Shown: positions 11,205-18,773 of the stretch, one piece after another | Layout: each line of letters begins with the position of its first letter | Position numbering within the stretch: position 1 is the stretch's first letter | Assembly (NCBI GenBank): GCA_036391875.1 | Contig: DASVZA010000014.1 | Location: 1 to 64,000 of the forward strand | Direction: 5' to 3' | DNA length: 64,000 nt | Source: Parasulfuritortus sp036391875 | Lineage (GTDB): Bacteria; Pseudomonadota; Gammaproteobacteria; Burkholderiales; Thiobacillaceae | The notes under the pieces: generated by a model | Seen by the model: only the letters and a program-made list of their open reading frames with translations | Database searches by the model: none | What the model was told of the DNA's origin: nothing | Program-made: the position numbers and the translations under genes

Positions 11205-11845
11205 ACCAGGTAACTTTGGCCCTCTCCAAGGGCCGCATCTTCGAAGAGACTCTGCCTCTGCTGGCTGCTGCGGGCATCACCCCGAACGAGAACCCGGAGT
11301 CCTCGCGCAAGCTGATCATCGGCACCAACCGGCCCGACGTGCGGCTGATCATCGTACGGGCCTCGGACGTGCCGACCTACGTCCAGCATGGCGCGGCCGA
11401 CCTCGGTATCGCAGGCAAGGATGTGCTGGTCGAGCATGGCGGGGAAGGGCTGTACCAGCCGGTCGATCTCAATATCGCCAAATGCCGGATGATGGTCGCC
11501 ACGCCGGTCGGCTTCGACTACGAGGCTGCGGTCCGGCGCGGAGCCCGGCTGCGGGTGGCGACCAAGTACACCCAGACCGCCCGCCTGCATTTCGCCGCCA
11601 AGGGCGTCCACATCGACCTGATCAAGCTTTACGGCTCCATGGAGCTGGCGCCCCTGGTCGGCCTGTCCGACGTGATCGTCGACCTGGTTTCGACCGGCGG
11701 CACGCTCAAGGCCAACAACCTCGTTGCGGTCGAGGAGATCATGCAGATCAGTTCGCGCCTGGTGGTCAACCAGGCTGCAATGAAATTGAAACACGATGCC
11801 ATCCAGCCCATCATCGAAGCCTTCCGGGATGCCGCATCTGCTTGA
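11201..11845 (+). CDS. hisG: ATP phosphoribosyltransferase, short form HisG
   Basis: 214 residues, starting at ATG 11201 within the murA stop. Catalyses the first step of histidine synthesis (ATP + PRPP). It has TLALSKGRIFEETLPLL at the N-terminus and the PRPP-binding loop DLVSTGGTLKANNL. It lacks the C-terminal regulatory ACT-like domain of the about 300-residue HisG. Short HisG enzymes need the HisZ subunit for activity and feedback inhibition, and no hisZ is in the window. Preceded by murA and followed by hisD. Confidence 0.95.
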   Translation: MNQVTLALSKGRIFEETLPLLAAAGITPNENPESSRKLIIGTNRPDVRLIIVRASDVPTYVQHGAADLGIAGKDVLVEHGGEGLYQPVDLNIAKCRMMVATPVGFDYEAAVRRGARLRVATKYTQTARLHFAAKGVHIDLIKLYGSMELAPLVGLSDVIVDLVSTGGTLKANNLVAVEEIMQISSRLVVNQAAMKLKHDAIQPIIEAFRDAASA

Positions 11846-11891
11846 TCCGGCATCTATAATGCCCCTTTAGCCCCTGAAACAAGCATCCATC

Positions 11892-13199
11892 ATGTCCGCG
11901 ACCGCCATTACCCGTCTTGATTCCACCCAAACCGATTTCCAGGCTGCGCTGAAGAAGCTGCTGGCCTTCTCGTCCGAGACCGACAAGAACATCTCCCAGA
12001 CGGTGGAAGGCATCCTGGAGGATGTCCGAACTCGCGGCGACGCTGCCGTGCTCGATTACACGGCCAAGTTCGATCGGCTGCAGGCGGATGGTATGGCTGC
12101 GCTGGAACTGCCCAAATCCAGGCTCGAGGATGCGCTCAAGGGCCTGCCCCTGCGTCTCGAAAAGGCGCTGCGCGAGGCGGCCGGTCGGGTCCGTGCCTAT
12201 CACGAGAAGCAACTCATGCAGTCCTGGACCTATACCGAGGCCGACGGCACCGTGCTGGGCCAGCAGGTGACGGCCCTGGACCGGGTCGGCCTGTATGTCC
12301 CGGGCGGAAAGGCGGCCTATCCTTCCTCCGTGCTGATGAATGCCATCCCCGCCAAGGTCGCCGGCGTCAAGGAATTGATCATGGTGGTGCCGACCCCGGA
12401 CGGCGTGCAGAACGAACTGGTGCTGGCCGCTGCCGCCGTCTCTGGGGTCGATCGTGTGTTCACCATCGGCGGTGCCCAGGCGGTTGCCGCGCTGGCTTAT
12501 GGCACGGATAGCGTGCCCCAGGTCGACAAGATCGTCGGCCCCGGCAATGCCTACGTGGCCGAGGCCAAGCGCCGCGTGTTCGGCATCGTCGGCATCGACA
12601 TGATCGCCGGGCCGTCAGAGATACTGATCATCTGCGACGGCAAGACCAACCCCGACTGGATCGCCATGGACCTGTTCTCCCAGGCTGAGCATGACGAACT
12701 GGCCCAGTCGATTCTGATTTCACCCGATGCTGCGTTCCTGGACGCGGTTCAATCCAGCATCGACAAGTTGCTGCCGACCATGCCGCGCCAGGATGTGATC
12801 CGCACCTCGATCACCAACCGCGGCGGCATGATCAAGTGCCGCGATCTGGCCGAAGCCGCCGAGATCGGCAACTATATCGCCCCTGAGCACCTGGAACTGT
12901 CGGTGGCCGACCCTGACGCCATGCTGCCCCTGATCCGCCACGCCGGCGCCATCTTCATGGGCCGCAACACCTGTGAGGCGCTGGGCGACTACTGCGCCGG
13001 TCCCAACCACGTTCTGCCGACCTCGCGTACTGCGCGTTTTTCCTCACCCCTGGGGGTCTACGACTTCCAGAAGCGTTCCAGCTTGATCCATGTCTCTGAC
13101 GTCGGGGCGAAGACCTTGGGCGATATCGCTTCGGCCTTGGCTTACGGCGAGGGCTTGCAGGCCCACGCCCGCTCGGCCGAGTACCGCATGGAAGGTTGA
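11892..13199 (+). CDS. hisD: Histidinol dehydrogenase HisD
   Basis: 435 residues. Oxidises histidinol to histidine in two NAD-dependent steps and needs zinc. Zinc/catalytic region signatures are SQAEHDELAQS and IAPEHLELSV, and the NAD-site segment GPGNAYVAEAKRRVFG is also typical. It lies 46 bp after hisG. The usual next genes (hisC, hisB) are absent; instead a strong terminator follows about 57 bp after the stop. Confidence 0.97.
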   Translation: MSATAITRLDSTQTDFQAALKKLLAFSSETDKNISQTVEGILEDVRTRGDAAVLDYTAKFDRLQADGMAALELPKSRLEDALKGLPLRLEKALREAAGRVRAYHEKQLMQSWTYTEADGTVLGQQVTALDRVGLYVPGGKAAYPSSVLMNAIPAKVAGVKELIMVVPTPDGVQNELVLAAAAVSGVDRVFTIGGAQAVAALAYGTDSVPQVDKIVGPGNAYVAEAKRRVFGIVGIDMIAGPSEILIICDGKTNPDWIAMDLFSQAEHDELAQSILISPDAAFLDAVQSSIDKLLPTMPRQDVIRTSITNRGGMIKCRDLAEAAEIGNYIAPEHLELSVADPDAMLPLIRHAGAIFMGRNTCEALGDYCAGPNHVLPTSRTARFSSPLGVYDFQKRSSLIHVSDVGAKTLGDIASALAYGEGLQAHARSAEYRMEG

Positions 13200-13255
13200 T
13201 TCGGAATAGGTGACGAGCGGTCGAGTGTGTCTCGGCCTGAAGCATCTAGAAATAG

Positions 13256-13280
13256 AAAAGGGGCCCGTGAGGCCCCTTTT
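13256..13280. terminator. Intrinsic terminator after hisD (bidirectional)
   Basis: AAAAGGGGCC at 13256-13265, a CGTGA loop, and GGCCCCTTTT at 13271-13280 form a 10-bp stem ending in a T-run. Because the left arm starts with AAAA it works in both directions. It can end the mla-mur-his transcript from the left and the small membrane-protein transcript (13316-13426) from the right. Confidence 0.85.
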
Positions 13281-13315
13281 CTATCCATGTTCAGCTTGAT
13301 TTCAAGACCTGTGGA

Positions 13316-13426
13316 TCAGAACTTGTCCGCCAGTACGAATAGCCCGATTACCAAGGAAAAAGCGATGGAGAGGGCGATGACGACCAGCAGGATGCCAAGG
13401 CGCGATTCCGAGTTGTTGTCCGACAT
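13316..13426 (-). CDS. Small single-pass membrane protein, 36 residues
   Basis: Reading the minus strand from CAT 13424-13426 gives 36 residues: a polar start (MSDNNSESRLG), a run of about 20 hydrophobic residues (ILLVVIALSIAFSLVIGLFV), and the tail LADKF. A strong ribosome-binding site AGGGGG lies 6-12 bp before the ATG. A terminator follows 36 bp after the stop. The gene is too short for usual gene callers. The good start signals and defined transcript end argue that it is real. No family recognised; it probably sits in the inner membrane and may bind a larger membrane complex, but nothing shows which one. Confidence 0.7.
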   Translation of the reverse strand: MSDNNSESRLGILLVVIALSIAFSLVIGLFVLADKF

Positions 13427-13640
13427 TGAGACCCCCTAGATTGATGGATCAGCATACCACCAACAGTGGACAAAGGGAGATTGGCAAAGTTTCTGTGTTG
13501 GCTGTGAAACTTGCCGATTGGCAGGCGGTTTTGTCGTCGCTGCGCCGAGGGGCAGGCTATGCAAATTTCAGGCGGTGCCCTTTGCAAAGGTATCGGCATG
13601 CCATCGGTTCTTGAGCGCAGACAAGGCGAGTTGGAACATG

Positions 13641-13668
13641 AAAAAGGCCCGCACAAGCGGGCCTTTTT
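13641..13668. terminator. Intrinsic terminator after tRNA-Asn
   Basis: AAAAAGGCCCGC at 13641-13652, the loop ACAA, and GCGGGCCTTTTT at 13657-13668 form a 12-bp perfect stem with T-runs on both strands. It lies 10 bp after the 3' end of the minus-strand tRNA and ends its transcript. Confidence 0.88.
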
Positions 13669-13678
13669 CATCGAGTTT

Positions 13679-13754
13679 TGGCTCCCCGACCTGGGCTCGA
13701 ACCAGGGACCTGCGGATTAACAGTCCGTCGCTCTACCGACTGAGCTATCGGGGA
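13679..13754 (-). tRNA. tRNA-Asn (anticodon GTT)
   Basis: 76 nt on the minus strand, starting TCCCCGATAGCTCAGTCGGT and ending with an encoded CCA (plus-strand TGG at 13679-13681). The anticodon loop CTGTTAA gives GTT (plus-strand 13719-13721), decoding AAC/AAU. T-arm GGTTCGAGCC and a seven-base acceptor stem (TCCCCGA with TCGGGGA) are intact. A strong terminator follows. Confidence 0.97.
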
Positions 13755-13845
13755 ATTGAGAGCCCGCAATCATACTGATGGCGCAGCTTCAGGTCAACAT
13801 GAAATCGTAATGTTCGCCAATTTTTCGCTGCTTCCGCAGCTTGGG

Positions 13846-14109
13846 TCATTCAGCGGTGTTGCTGCCGGTTCCGCGCGGAGCCGGGCGGGTGCTGACAGTC
13901 ACTTGCCGGGCAGGGGAAACGGTGGAAATGGCGTGTTTGAAGATGGCTTGCACGGCCTGGTCGTTGCCGCGCAGCAGAACCATGTATTGATCGAAGGATT
14001 CGATGCGGCCAACCAGTTTGATACCGTTCACCAGAAAAATGGAAACGGTGGTGTGTTCCTTACGCAAGGTGTTCAGGAATACATCCTGAAGGTTCTGACG
14101 TTCGTTCAT
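13846..14109 (-). CDS. Divergent Hfq-like RNA chaperone (probable second copy)
   Basis: 87 residues. The Sm1 part (VSIFLVNGIKLVGRIESFDQ, residues 22-41) and the Sm2 motif KHAISTV (58-64) identify an Hfq/Sm-fold protein. Q8, D9, F11, L12, K31, D40, K58 and H59 are kept. Compared with Escherichia coli Hfq it differs at functional sites: P10V, R17K, R19H on the rim, Y25F and Q33V on the distal face, Y55 changed to F. It has two extra residues (RGNDQAVQAIF) in the loop between the Sm motifs. The C-terminal tail is short and basic. It is not next to hflX or der, the usual neighbours of the main hfq, but back to back with a cbpA-like gene, so a paralogue is likely. Confidence 0.85.
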   Translation of the reverse strand: MNERQNLQDVFLNTLRKEHTTVSIFLVNGIKLVGRIESFDQYMVLLRGNDQAVQAIFKHAISTVSPARQVTVSTRPAPRGTGSNTAE

Positions 14110-14234
14110 AATTATTCAAGTTTGTTTTGGGTAGAGCCAATGATGAATGATAGCACAATGCTTATATTGGACTTGAAAATCGGATAGGGTTCACACACTT
14201 TTAACTTATACGATGTTTGGTACGGCCGAAAGCG

Positions 14235-15161
14235 ATGAAATACAAGGACTACTACAAGATTCTGGGTGTTGCCCGCGATGCCGCAACGGACGACATCAAG
14301 AAGGCATATCGCCGTTTGGCCCGGAAGTATCACCCGGATGTCTCCAAGGAAAAGGACGCCGAAGAGCATTTCAAGGACGTCAGCGAGGCCTACGAGGTGC
14401 TGAGCGATGCCGAGAAGCGGGCCGCGTACGATCAGTTGGGCGCCTACCGTAGCGGCCAGGAGTTCAGGCCGCCCCCCGATTGGGAAACGCGCTTCGGCCA
14501 GGGGGGCTTCTCCCAGGCCGATTTCGGCGGAATGGATTTCTCCGACCTGTTCTCGCAGATGTTCGGTCATGCCGGTGGAGCCCATGCCGGGCGCCATGGC
14601 TTTGGCGGGGCGGGTATGCGCGGCCGGGATGTCGAGGCGACCTTGCGCCTATCGTTGGAAGAGGCGTATCAGGGCGTGGAGAAGAGCCTGCAGTTGGCAT
14701 CACCCGGCCATGCGTCGCGTACCGTGAAGGTCCGGGTTCCGGCCGGGGTGCTGCCGGGGCGAAGGCTACGGGTCAGGGGCAAGGGCGAAACCTCCATGCA
14801 TGGCCAAGCCGGCGATCTGCTGCTGCAAATCGAGATCGGTGCCCATCCGCTATTCCGTCTGGATGGCAAGGACATCATGCTGGATCTGCCGATCGCGCCC
14901 TGGGAGGCTGTCCTGGGCGCGACTGTTACCGTGCCGACCCTGGGAGGGAGCGTACGGATACGTATTCCGCCTGGGGCCAAGGCAGGCCAGAAGATGCGTT
15001 TGACAGGAAAAGGCATGCCCGATCCTCATGGCAATGGGGATCTGTATGCGGTGATGCAGGTGGTGGTGCCGTCCAGCGTGACTGACGAGGAGCGGGAGTT
15101 GTACTCTAAGTTGGCTGGCCTGAGCCGATTCGAGCCCCGCCCGAACTTCCCCGGAGATTGA
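14235..15161 (+). CDS. cbpA: DnaJ-type co-chaperone, CbpA-like
   Basis: 308 residues from ATG 14235 (MKYKDYYKILGV); a TTG at 14217 would only add six residues. J-domain at 1-70 with the HPD motif in RKYHPDVSKEKD, then a G/F-rich linker with DFGGMDFSDLFSQMFG, and two C-terminal substrate-binding beta domains. The cysteine-rich zinc finger of DnaJ is missing, which defines the CbpA class. Such proteins stimulate DnaK ATPase and can bind curved DNA. No cbpM is adjacent. Divergent from the Hfq-like gene and convergent with ppiC. Confidence 0.9.
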   Translation: MKYKDYYKILGVARDAATDDIKKAYRRLARKYHPDVSKEKDAEEHFKDVSEAYEVLSDAEKRAAYDQLGAYRSGQEFRPPPDWETRFGQGGFSQADFGGMDFSDLFSQMFGHAGGAHAGRHGFGGAGMRGRDVEATLRLSLEEAYQGVEKSLQLASPGHASRTVKVRVPAGVLPGRRLRVRGKGETSMHGQAGDLLLQIEIGAHPLFRLDGKDIMLDLPIAPWEAVLGATVTVPTLGGSVRIRIPPGAKAGQKMRLTGKGMPDPHGNGDLYAVMQVVVPSSVTDEERELYSKLAGLSRFEPRPNFPGD

Positions 15162-15176
15162 AAATTCGCCGGGGAA
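15147..15176. terminator. Hairpin between convergent cbpA and ppiC
   Basis: TTCCCCGG at 15147-15154 is repeated in inverse at 15169-15176 with a 14-nt loop that includes the cbpA stop codon. No T-run follows on either strand, so this is a possible weak terminator or 3' stabiliser. Confidence 0.4.
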
Positions 15177-15197
15177 AGCCGGAAACGGGTTACGGGA

Positions 15198-16025
15198 TTA
15201 CTTGGCGCTAGGCAGATCGATCTTGGCGTTCTTGCGCAGGCTTTCCAAGTAGGTGCGGACGTCTTCCTTCATCAGGGTTTGCGCAATGCGGTCCTTGAGC
15301 TGGTCGAGGCTCGGCAGTTCCAGCTTGCGGGTATCCAGCAACTGGATGACGTGCCAGCCGAACTGGGTCTTGACCGGGGTCGGGCTCACTTCGTTCTTCT
15401 TCAGCTTGACCATGGTGGCGGAGAACTCGGGCACCAGATCGGTGGGAGTGACCCAGCCGATATCGCCGCCTTTGCCGGCCGAACCGGCATCCTTCGAGTA
15501 TTTCTTGGCCAGTTCCTCAAAGCTGGCGGGCTTCTTGGCAGTCAGTTGCTTGATGATGTCATCGGCCGTCTTCTCGTCGGCGACCAGGATGTGGCGGACA
15601 TGGTATTGCTTGTCGCCCACCTTGGCCTTGAACTTGTCGTACTCGGCCTGGATGCGCTGCTCGGAGACCGGGTGCTTCTTGGTGTATTCCTGGATCAGCA
15701 GCTTGCCCAGCGTGTCCTTGCGTTGCAGATCGAGCAGGGCCTTGGTTTCGGCCGGCTTGTCCAGGCCTTCCTTGACGGCTTCCTGAGCCAGCAGTTCATT
15801 GTTGATCAGGACGTTCTGGATATCCTCGTCGGAGAGCTTGGTGTTGCCGCGCGCCAAATCCTGGCGGACCACGTCGGCATAGATGGGGGGGATCGCCACG
15901 CCGTTGACGGTCGCGACCGGGGTCTGCACGGCGGCGCCGGCTGAGGCCTGATCGGCGGCGAAAGCGGGCAGGGCGGTGCCGAGGGCAAGCCCGATGGCGA
16001 ATAGACGCGTAAGCAGTTTGGTCAT
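15198..16025 (-). CDS. Periplasmic parvulin-type peptidyl-prolyl isomerase (PpiC/SurA family)
   Basis: 275 residues from ATG at 16025; an in-frame ATG at 16061 would put 12 charged residues before the signal peptide and overlap bolA. The signal peptide ends at PAFA-ADQ. A SurA-N-like helical region follows. The rotamase domain (about residues 135-225) has the parvulin marks YHVRHILVADEKTADDI and GGDIGWVTPTDLVPEFS, ending QFGWHVIQLLDTR. It folds outer-membrane or periplasmic proteins. First of four closely packed minus-strand genes at its 3' end. Confidence 0.92.
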   Translation of the reverse strand: MTKLLTRLFAIGLALGTALPAFAADQASAGAAVQTPVATVNGVAIPPIYADVVRQDLARGNTKLSDEDIQNVLINNELLAQEAVKEGLDKPAETKALLDLQRKDTLGKLLIQEYTKKHPVSEQRIQAEYDKFKAKVGDKQYHVRHILVADEKTADDIIKQLTAKKPASFEELAKKYSKDAGSAGKGGDIGWVTPTDLVPEFSATMVKLKKNEVSPTPVKTQFGWHVIQLLDTRKLELPSLDQLKDRIAQTLMKEDVRTYLESLRKNAKIDLPSAK

Positions 16026-16050
16026 TGTCTTTTCCTGTAGTGGTTGGAAT

Positions 16051-16317
16051 TCAAATCTCATCGGGTGCGTAGGCTGAGATGCTCAAGGCATGGATTCGTT
16101 CCTTCATCATCTCGCCCAGTGCTTCGTAAATCATTCTGTGGCGGCCCACGACGTTCGTGTTCTTGAAACGGCCGGACACGATTATGAGCCGGTAATGACC
16201 TCCACCGCCAGCGGCGCCCGCATGCCCGGCATGCTGGGCGCTTTCGTCGACGATGTCGATGCGTTCGGGGGCCAGGACGGCGAGCTTCTGCCTGATGAGA
16301 TCGATGGTGTCGTTCAT
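16051..16317 (-). CDS. bolA: BolA-family transcription/iron-sulfur protein
   Basis: 88 residues. The BolA fold is seen in HYRLIIVSGRFKNTNVVGRH followed by RMIYEALGEMMKERIHALSI. A Gly/Ala/His insert (HAGHAGAAGGGGH) precedes the core strand, as in many betaproteobacterial BolA proteins. BolA proteins bind monothiol glutaredoxins and affect morphology and biofilm genes. The start overlaps the yciI stop by 4 bp. This is the second BolA paralogue in the window, with ibaG at 9704. Confidence 0.93.
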   Translation of the reverse strand: MNDTIDLIRQKLAVLAPERIDIVDESAQHAGHAGAAGGGGHYRLIIVSGRFKNTNVVGRHRMIYEALGEMMKERIHALSISAYAPDEI

Positions 16318-16619
16318 GGCAGAGTCTTCTTGAAAGGGCGCACGCTGACCTGGGCATAGACCCCGGCGTTGACGTAGGGGTCGGACGAGGCCCAGGCCTG
16401 GGCCTCGTCCAGGCTGTCGAAGGCGGCGACGATCAAGCTGCCCGAGAAGCCGGCCGGCCCGGGGTCAGGACTGTCGATCGCCGGGAAGGGGCCGGCTAGC
16501 AGCAGGCGACCTTCGGCTTGCAGTGCCTGCAGACGTGCGACGTGTTCGGGCCGAGCGGCGCGGCGCTTTTCCAGCGTGCCCGGCGCGTCCTCGCCGACGA
16601 TGGCGTAGAGCAGATTCAT
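16314..16619 (-). CDS. yciI: YciI family protein
   Basis: 101 residues from ATG at 16619. The YCII ferredoxin-like domain has the motif MNLLYAIVGEDAPGTLEKR with the conserved His/Asp pair region (RPEHVARLQAL) and the closing DPYVNAGVYAQVSVRPF. Its biochemical role is not well established. It overlaps yciB upstream and bolA downstream, an order seen with yciB in many proteobacteria. Confidence 0.9.
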   Translation of the reverse strand: MNLLYAIVGEDAPGTLEKRRAARPEHVARLQALQAEGRLLLAGPFPAIDSPDPGPAGFSGSLIVAAFDSLDEAQAWASSDPYVNAGVYAQVSVRPFKKTLP

Positions 16620-17221
16620 GGGGTTTCCTTGATGTGCCGGGACAGGTAGAGGCCCTGCAGCAGTATGAACACCAGCATCAGGCCCAGGGTGCCGAACATC
16701 TTGAAGTCGACCCAGGTCTCGGTGCTGTAGGAGAAGGCCACGACCAGGTTGGTGGCGCCGAGGAAGGTGAAGAACGCGGCCCAGCCCAGGTTGAGGCGGA
16801 TCCAGATCGGGTCGGGCAGGGTGATCTGCTTTTCCATCATCATGCGGATGAAGTTGCGTTCGAACAGGACCGGCCCCAGTCCGAGCGCCAAGGCGAACAG
16901 CCAGTAGAGCACGGTCGGCTTCCACTTGATGATGTTCTCGTTGTGCAGCATCAGGGTGGCGCCGCCGAATACCGTGATCAGGCCGAAGGACAGCCAGAGC
17001 ATGCCGTCCACCTTGCGGTGCCGGAACCAGCTCCAGGCGATCTGGATGCAGGTGGCCAGGATGGCGACCGCGGTGGCCAGGAAGACGCCGGGTTTGGCCG
17101 CACCGCCGAGGCCAACGCCGATGGCGTTGAGCAGCATGGTGGCTTGCTCGGGATGTGACTCGCCGAATTGGTAGGCCAGGAAGAAGAGGGCAATGGGGAA
17201 TAGATCGAACAGCAGTTTCAT
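16616..17221 (-). CDS. yciB: Inner-membrane septation protein A (YciB/IspZ)
   Basis: 201 residues with about six hydrophobic segments, starting MKLLFDLFPIALFFLAYQF, the conserved YciB N-terminus. The segment LNLGWAAFFTFLGATNLVVA and the ending FKMFGTLGLMLVFILLQGLY are also typical. YciB is an inner-membrane protein linked to cell division, envelope synthesis and membrane potential. Overlaps yciI by 4 bp. Confidence 0.94.
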   Translation of the reverse strand: MKLLFDLFPIALFFLAYQFGESHPEQATMLLNAIGVGLGGAAKPGVFLATAVAILATCIQIAWSWFRHRKVDGMLWLSFGLITVFGGATLMLHNENIIKWKPTVLYWLFALALGLGPVLFERNFIRMMMEKQITLPDPIWIRLNLGWAAFFTFLGATNLVVAFSYSTETWVDFKMFGTLGLMLVFILLQGLYLSRHIKETP

Positions 17222-17310
17222 GTAGTTATATTGCGTTTCGCGTGGAGCGCGTTAGTGGGGCCGCGGGCATTTTGCTATGATTGTCAGCCATACCTCAAGT
17301 TCATTTCTGC

Positions 17311-18138
17311 GTGATTTTCGATCTACACAGTCATTCGACCGCTTCGGATGGCGTCCTTTCTCCCCAGGATCTGGTTTGCCGCGCCGCCCAGCAGGGCGTC
17401 GACGTCCTGGCCTTGACCGACCATGACGAGGTCAAGGGCATTTCGGCTGCCCGCGCGGCAGCGACGGAGCAAGGCATCGAACTGGTGACCGGAGTGGAAA
17501 TTTCCGTGACCTGGGCCGGGCGCACCATTCACGTGGTCGGCCTGCAGGTCGATGCCGAACATCCCGCCTTGCTGGCGGGGCTGCGCGTCAACCGTTCCGG
17601 CCGCCACGACCGGGCTCAGCGCATGGCCGATTCGCTGGCCAAGGTCGGCATCGCAGGTGCCATGGAAGGGGCCCGGCTGCTGGCCGAGAACGAGGATCTC
17701 ATCAGCCGGACCCATTTCGCCCGCTTCCTCGTGCAGCATGGCTACGTCAAAGATGTGAAGACGGTGTTCAAGAAATACCTGGTGCAGGGCAAGCCGGGCT
17801 ACGTGTCCCACGAGTGGGCATCGCTGTGCGATGCGGTCGATTGGATCAACCAGGCCGGCGGCATGGCGGTGCTGGCCCATCCCGGCCGCTACGATATGGG
17901 CAAGGAGAAGATGGCCTTGCTCCTGGGCGAGTTCAGGGATTGCGGCGGCAAGGGGCTGGAGGTTGTGACCGGCAGCCATACCGCCGACCAAGTGCCGGTC
18001 TACGCCGATTACGCGGTCCGCTTCGGTCTGCTGGCCTCGGTCGGCTCGGATTTTCATGCGCCGGGCGAAGGTGGCCGCGAATTGGGCCGCTTGAAGGATC
18101 TGCCGGAGCGTTGCCGGCCGGTCTGGCAGGATTGGTGA
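17311..18138 (+). CDS. PHP-domain phosphoesterase / RNase AM-like (YciV/TrpH)
   Basis: 275 residues from GTG 17311, which puts FDLHSHSTASDG at the very N-terminus as in the family; a TTG at 17281 would add ten residues. The metal-binding motifs of the PHP domain are HSH at the start, LTDHDEVKG, the HPGRYDM segment and the final GSDFHAPG. Enterobacterial YciV is a 5'-3' exonuclease (RNase AM) that matures rRNA 5' ends and also hydrolyses 3',5'-nucleotide bisphosphates. The same reaction is likely here. Followed by a YciO-type gene after 5 bp. Confidence 0.88.
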   Translation: MIFDLHSHSTASDGVLSPQDLVCRAAQQGVDVLALTDHDEVKGISAARAAATEQGIELVTGVEISVTWAGRTIHVVGLQVDAEHPALLAGLRVNRSGRHDRAQRMADSLAKVGIAGAMEGARLLAENEDLISRTHFARFLVQHGYVKDVKTVFKKYLVQGKPGYVSHEWASLCDAVDWINQAGGMAVLAHPGRYDMGKEKMALLLGEFRDCGGKGLEVVTGSHTADQVPVYADYAVRFGLLASVGSDFHAPGEGGRELGRLKDLPERCRPVWQDW

Positions 18139-18143
18139 ATCCG

Positions 18144-18773
18144 ATGGCCCTGCGTCTATACGTCCACCCCGACAATCCTCAGCAGCGCCTGATGCAGCAG
18201 GCGGTCCGCATCTTGCGTTCCGGTGGGGTGATGGCCTATCCGACCGACTCGTCCTATGCCTTGGGCTGCATGATCGGCGACAAGGCGGGCATGGAGCGGA
18301 TCCGCGCCATCCGCGGCGTCGACGACAAGCACCTGTTCACCCTGGTCTGCCGCGACCTGTCCGAGATCGCCAAATACGCCAAGGTCGACAACCGCCAGTA
18401 TCGCTATTTGAAGTCGGCGACCCCCGGACCGTTCACCTTCATCCTGGAGGCGACCAAGGAGGTGCCGCGCCGTCTGCAGCACCCCAAGCGCAGCACGATC
18501 GGCCTGCGCGTGCCGGCCAATGCCGTCGTTGCGGCATTGCTGGAGGAACTCGACGAGCCCATACTGTCTATGACTTTGGCGTTGCCGGGCGACGAATACC
18601 CGCTCAACGACCCGGAGGACATACAAGACCGGCTGGAGAATCGAGTAGACCTCATCATCGATGCCGGGCACTGTTCCCTTGAACCGAGTACCGTGGTCGA
18701 CATGTCCGGCGACGTGCCGGAACTGCTGCGCCGCGGCGGCGGCGATCCGAAAATATTAGGCTTTGAAGAATAA
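18144..18773 (+). CDS. YciO/Sua5/YrdC-type protein
   Basis: 209 residues from ATG 18144 (GTG 18135 overlaps the previous stop and is possible). The YrdC-like fold signature is present: GGVMAYPTDSSYALGCMIGD, then KHLFTLVCRDLSEIA, and ATPGPFTFILEAT. By length and by pairing with a PHP gene it fits the YciO branch rather than TsaC. YciO may have weak threonylcarbamoyl-AMP synthase activity. The stop TAA overlaps the following ATG by 1 bp. Confidence 0.87.
   Translation: MALRLYVHPDNPQQRLMQQAVRILRSGGVMAYPTDSSYALGCMIGDKAGMERIRAIRGVDDKHLFTLVCRDLSEIAKYAKVDNRQYRYLKSATPGPFTFILEATKEVPRRLQHPKRSTIGLRVPANAVVAALLEELDEPILSMTLALPGDEYPLNDPEDIQDRLENRVDLIIDAGHCSLEPSTVVDMSGDVPELLRRGGGDPKILGFEE

Noticed and set aside
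14172..14178. CTTGAAA upstream of cbpA, a possible sigma-32 -35 box
   Set aside because: At the right distance the sequence is CACACACT, which does not resemble CCCCATNT.
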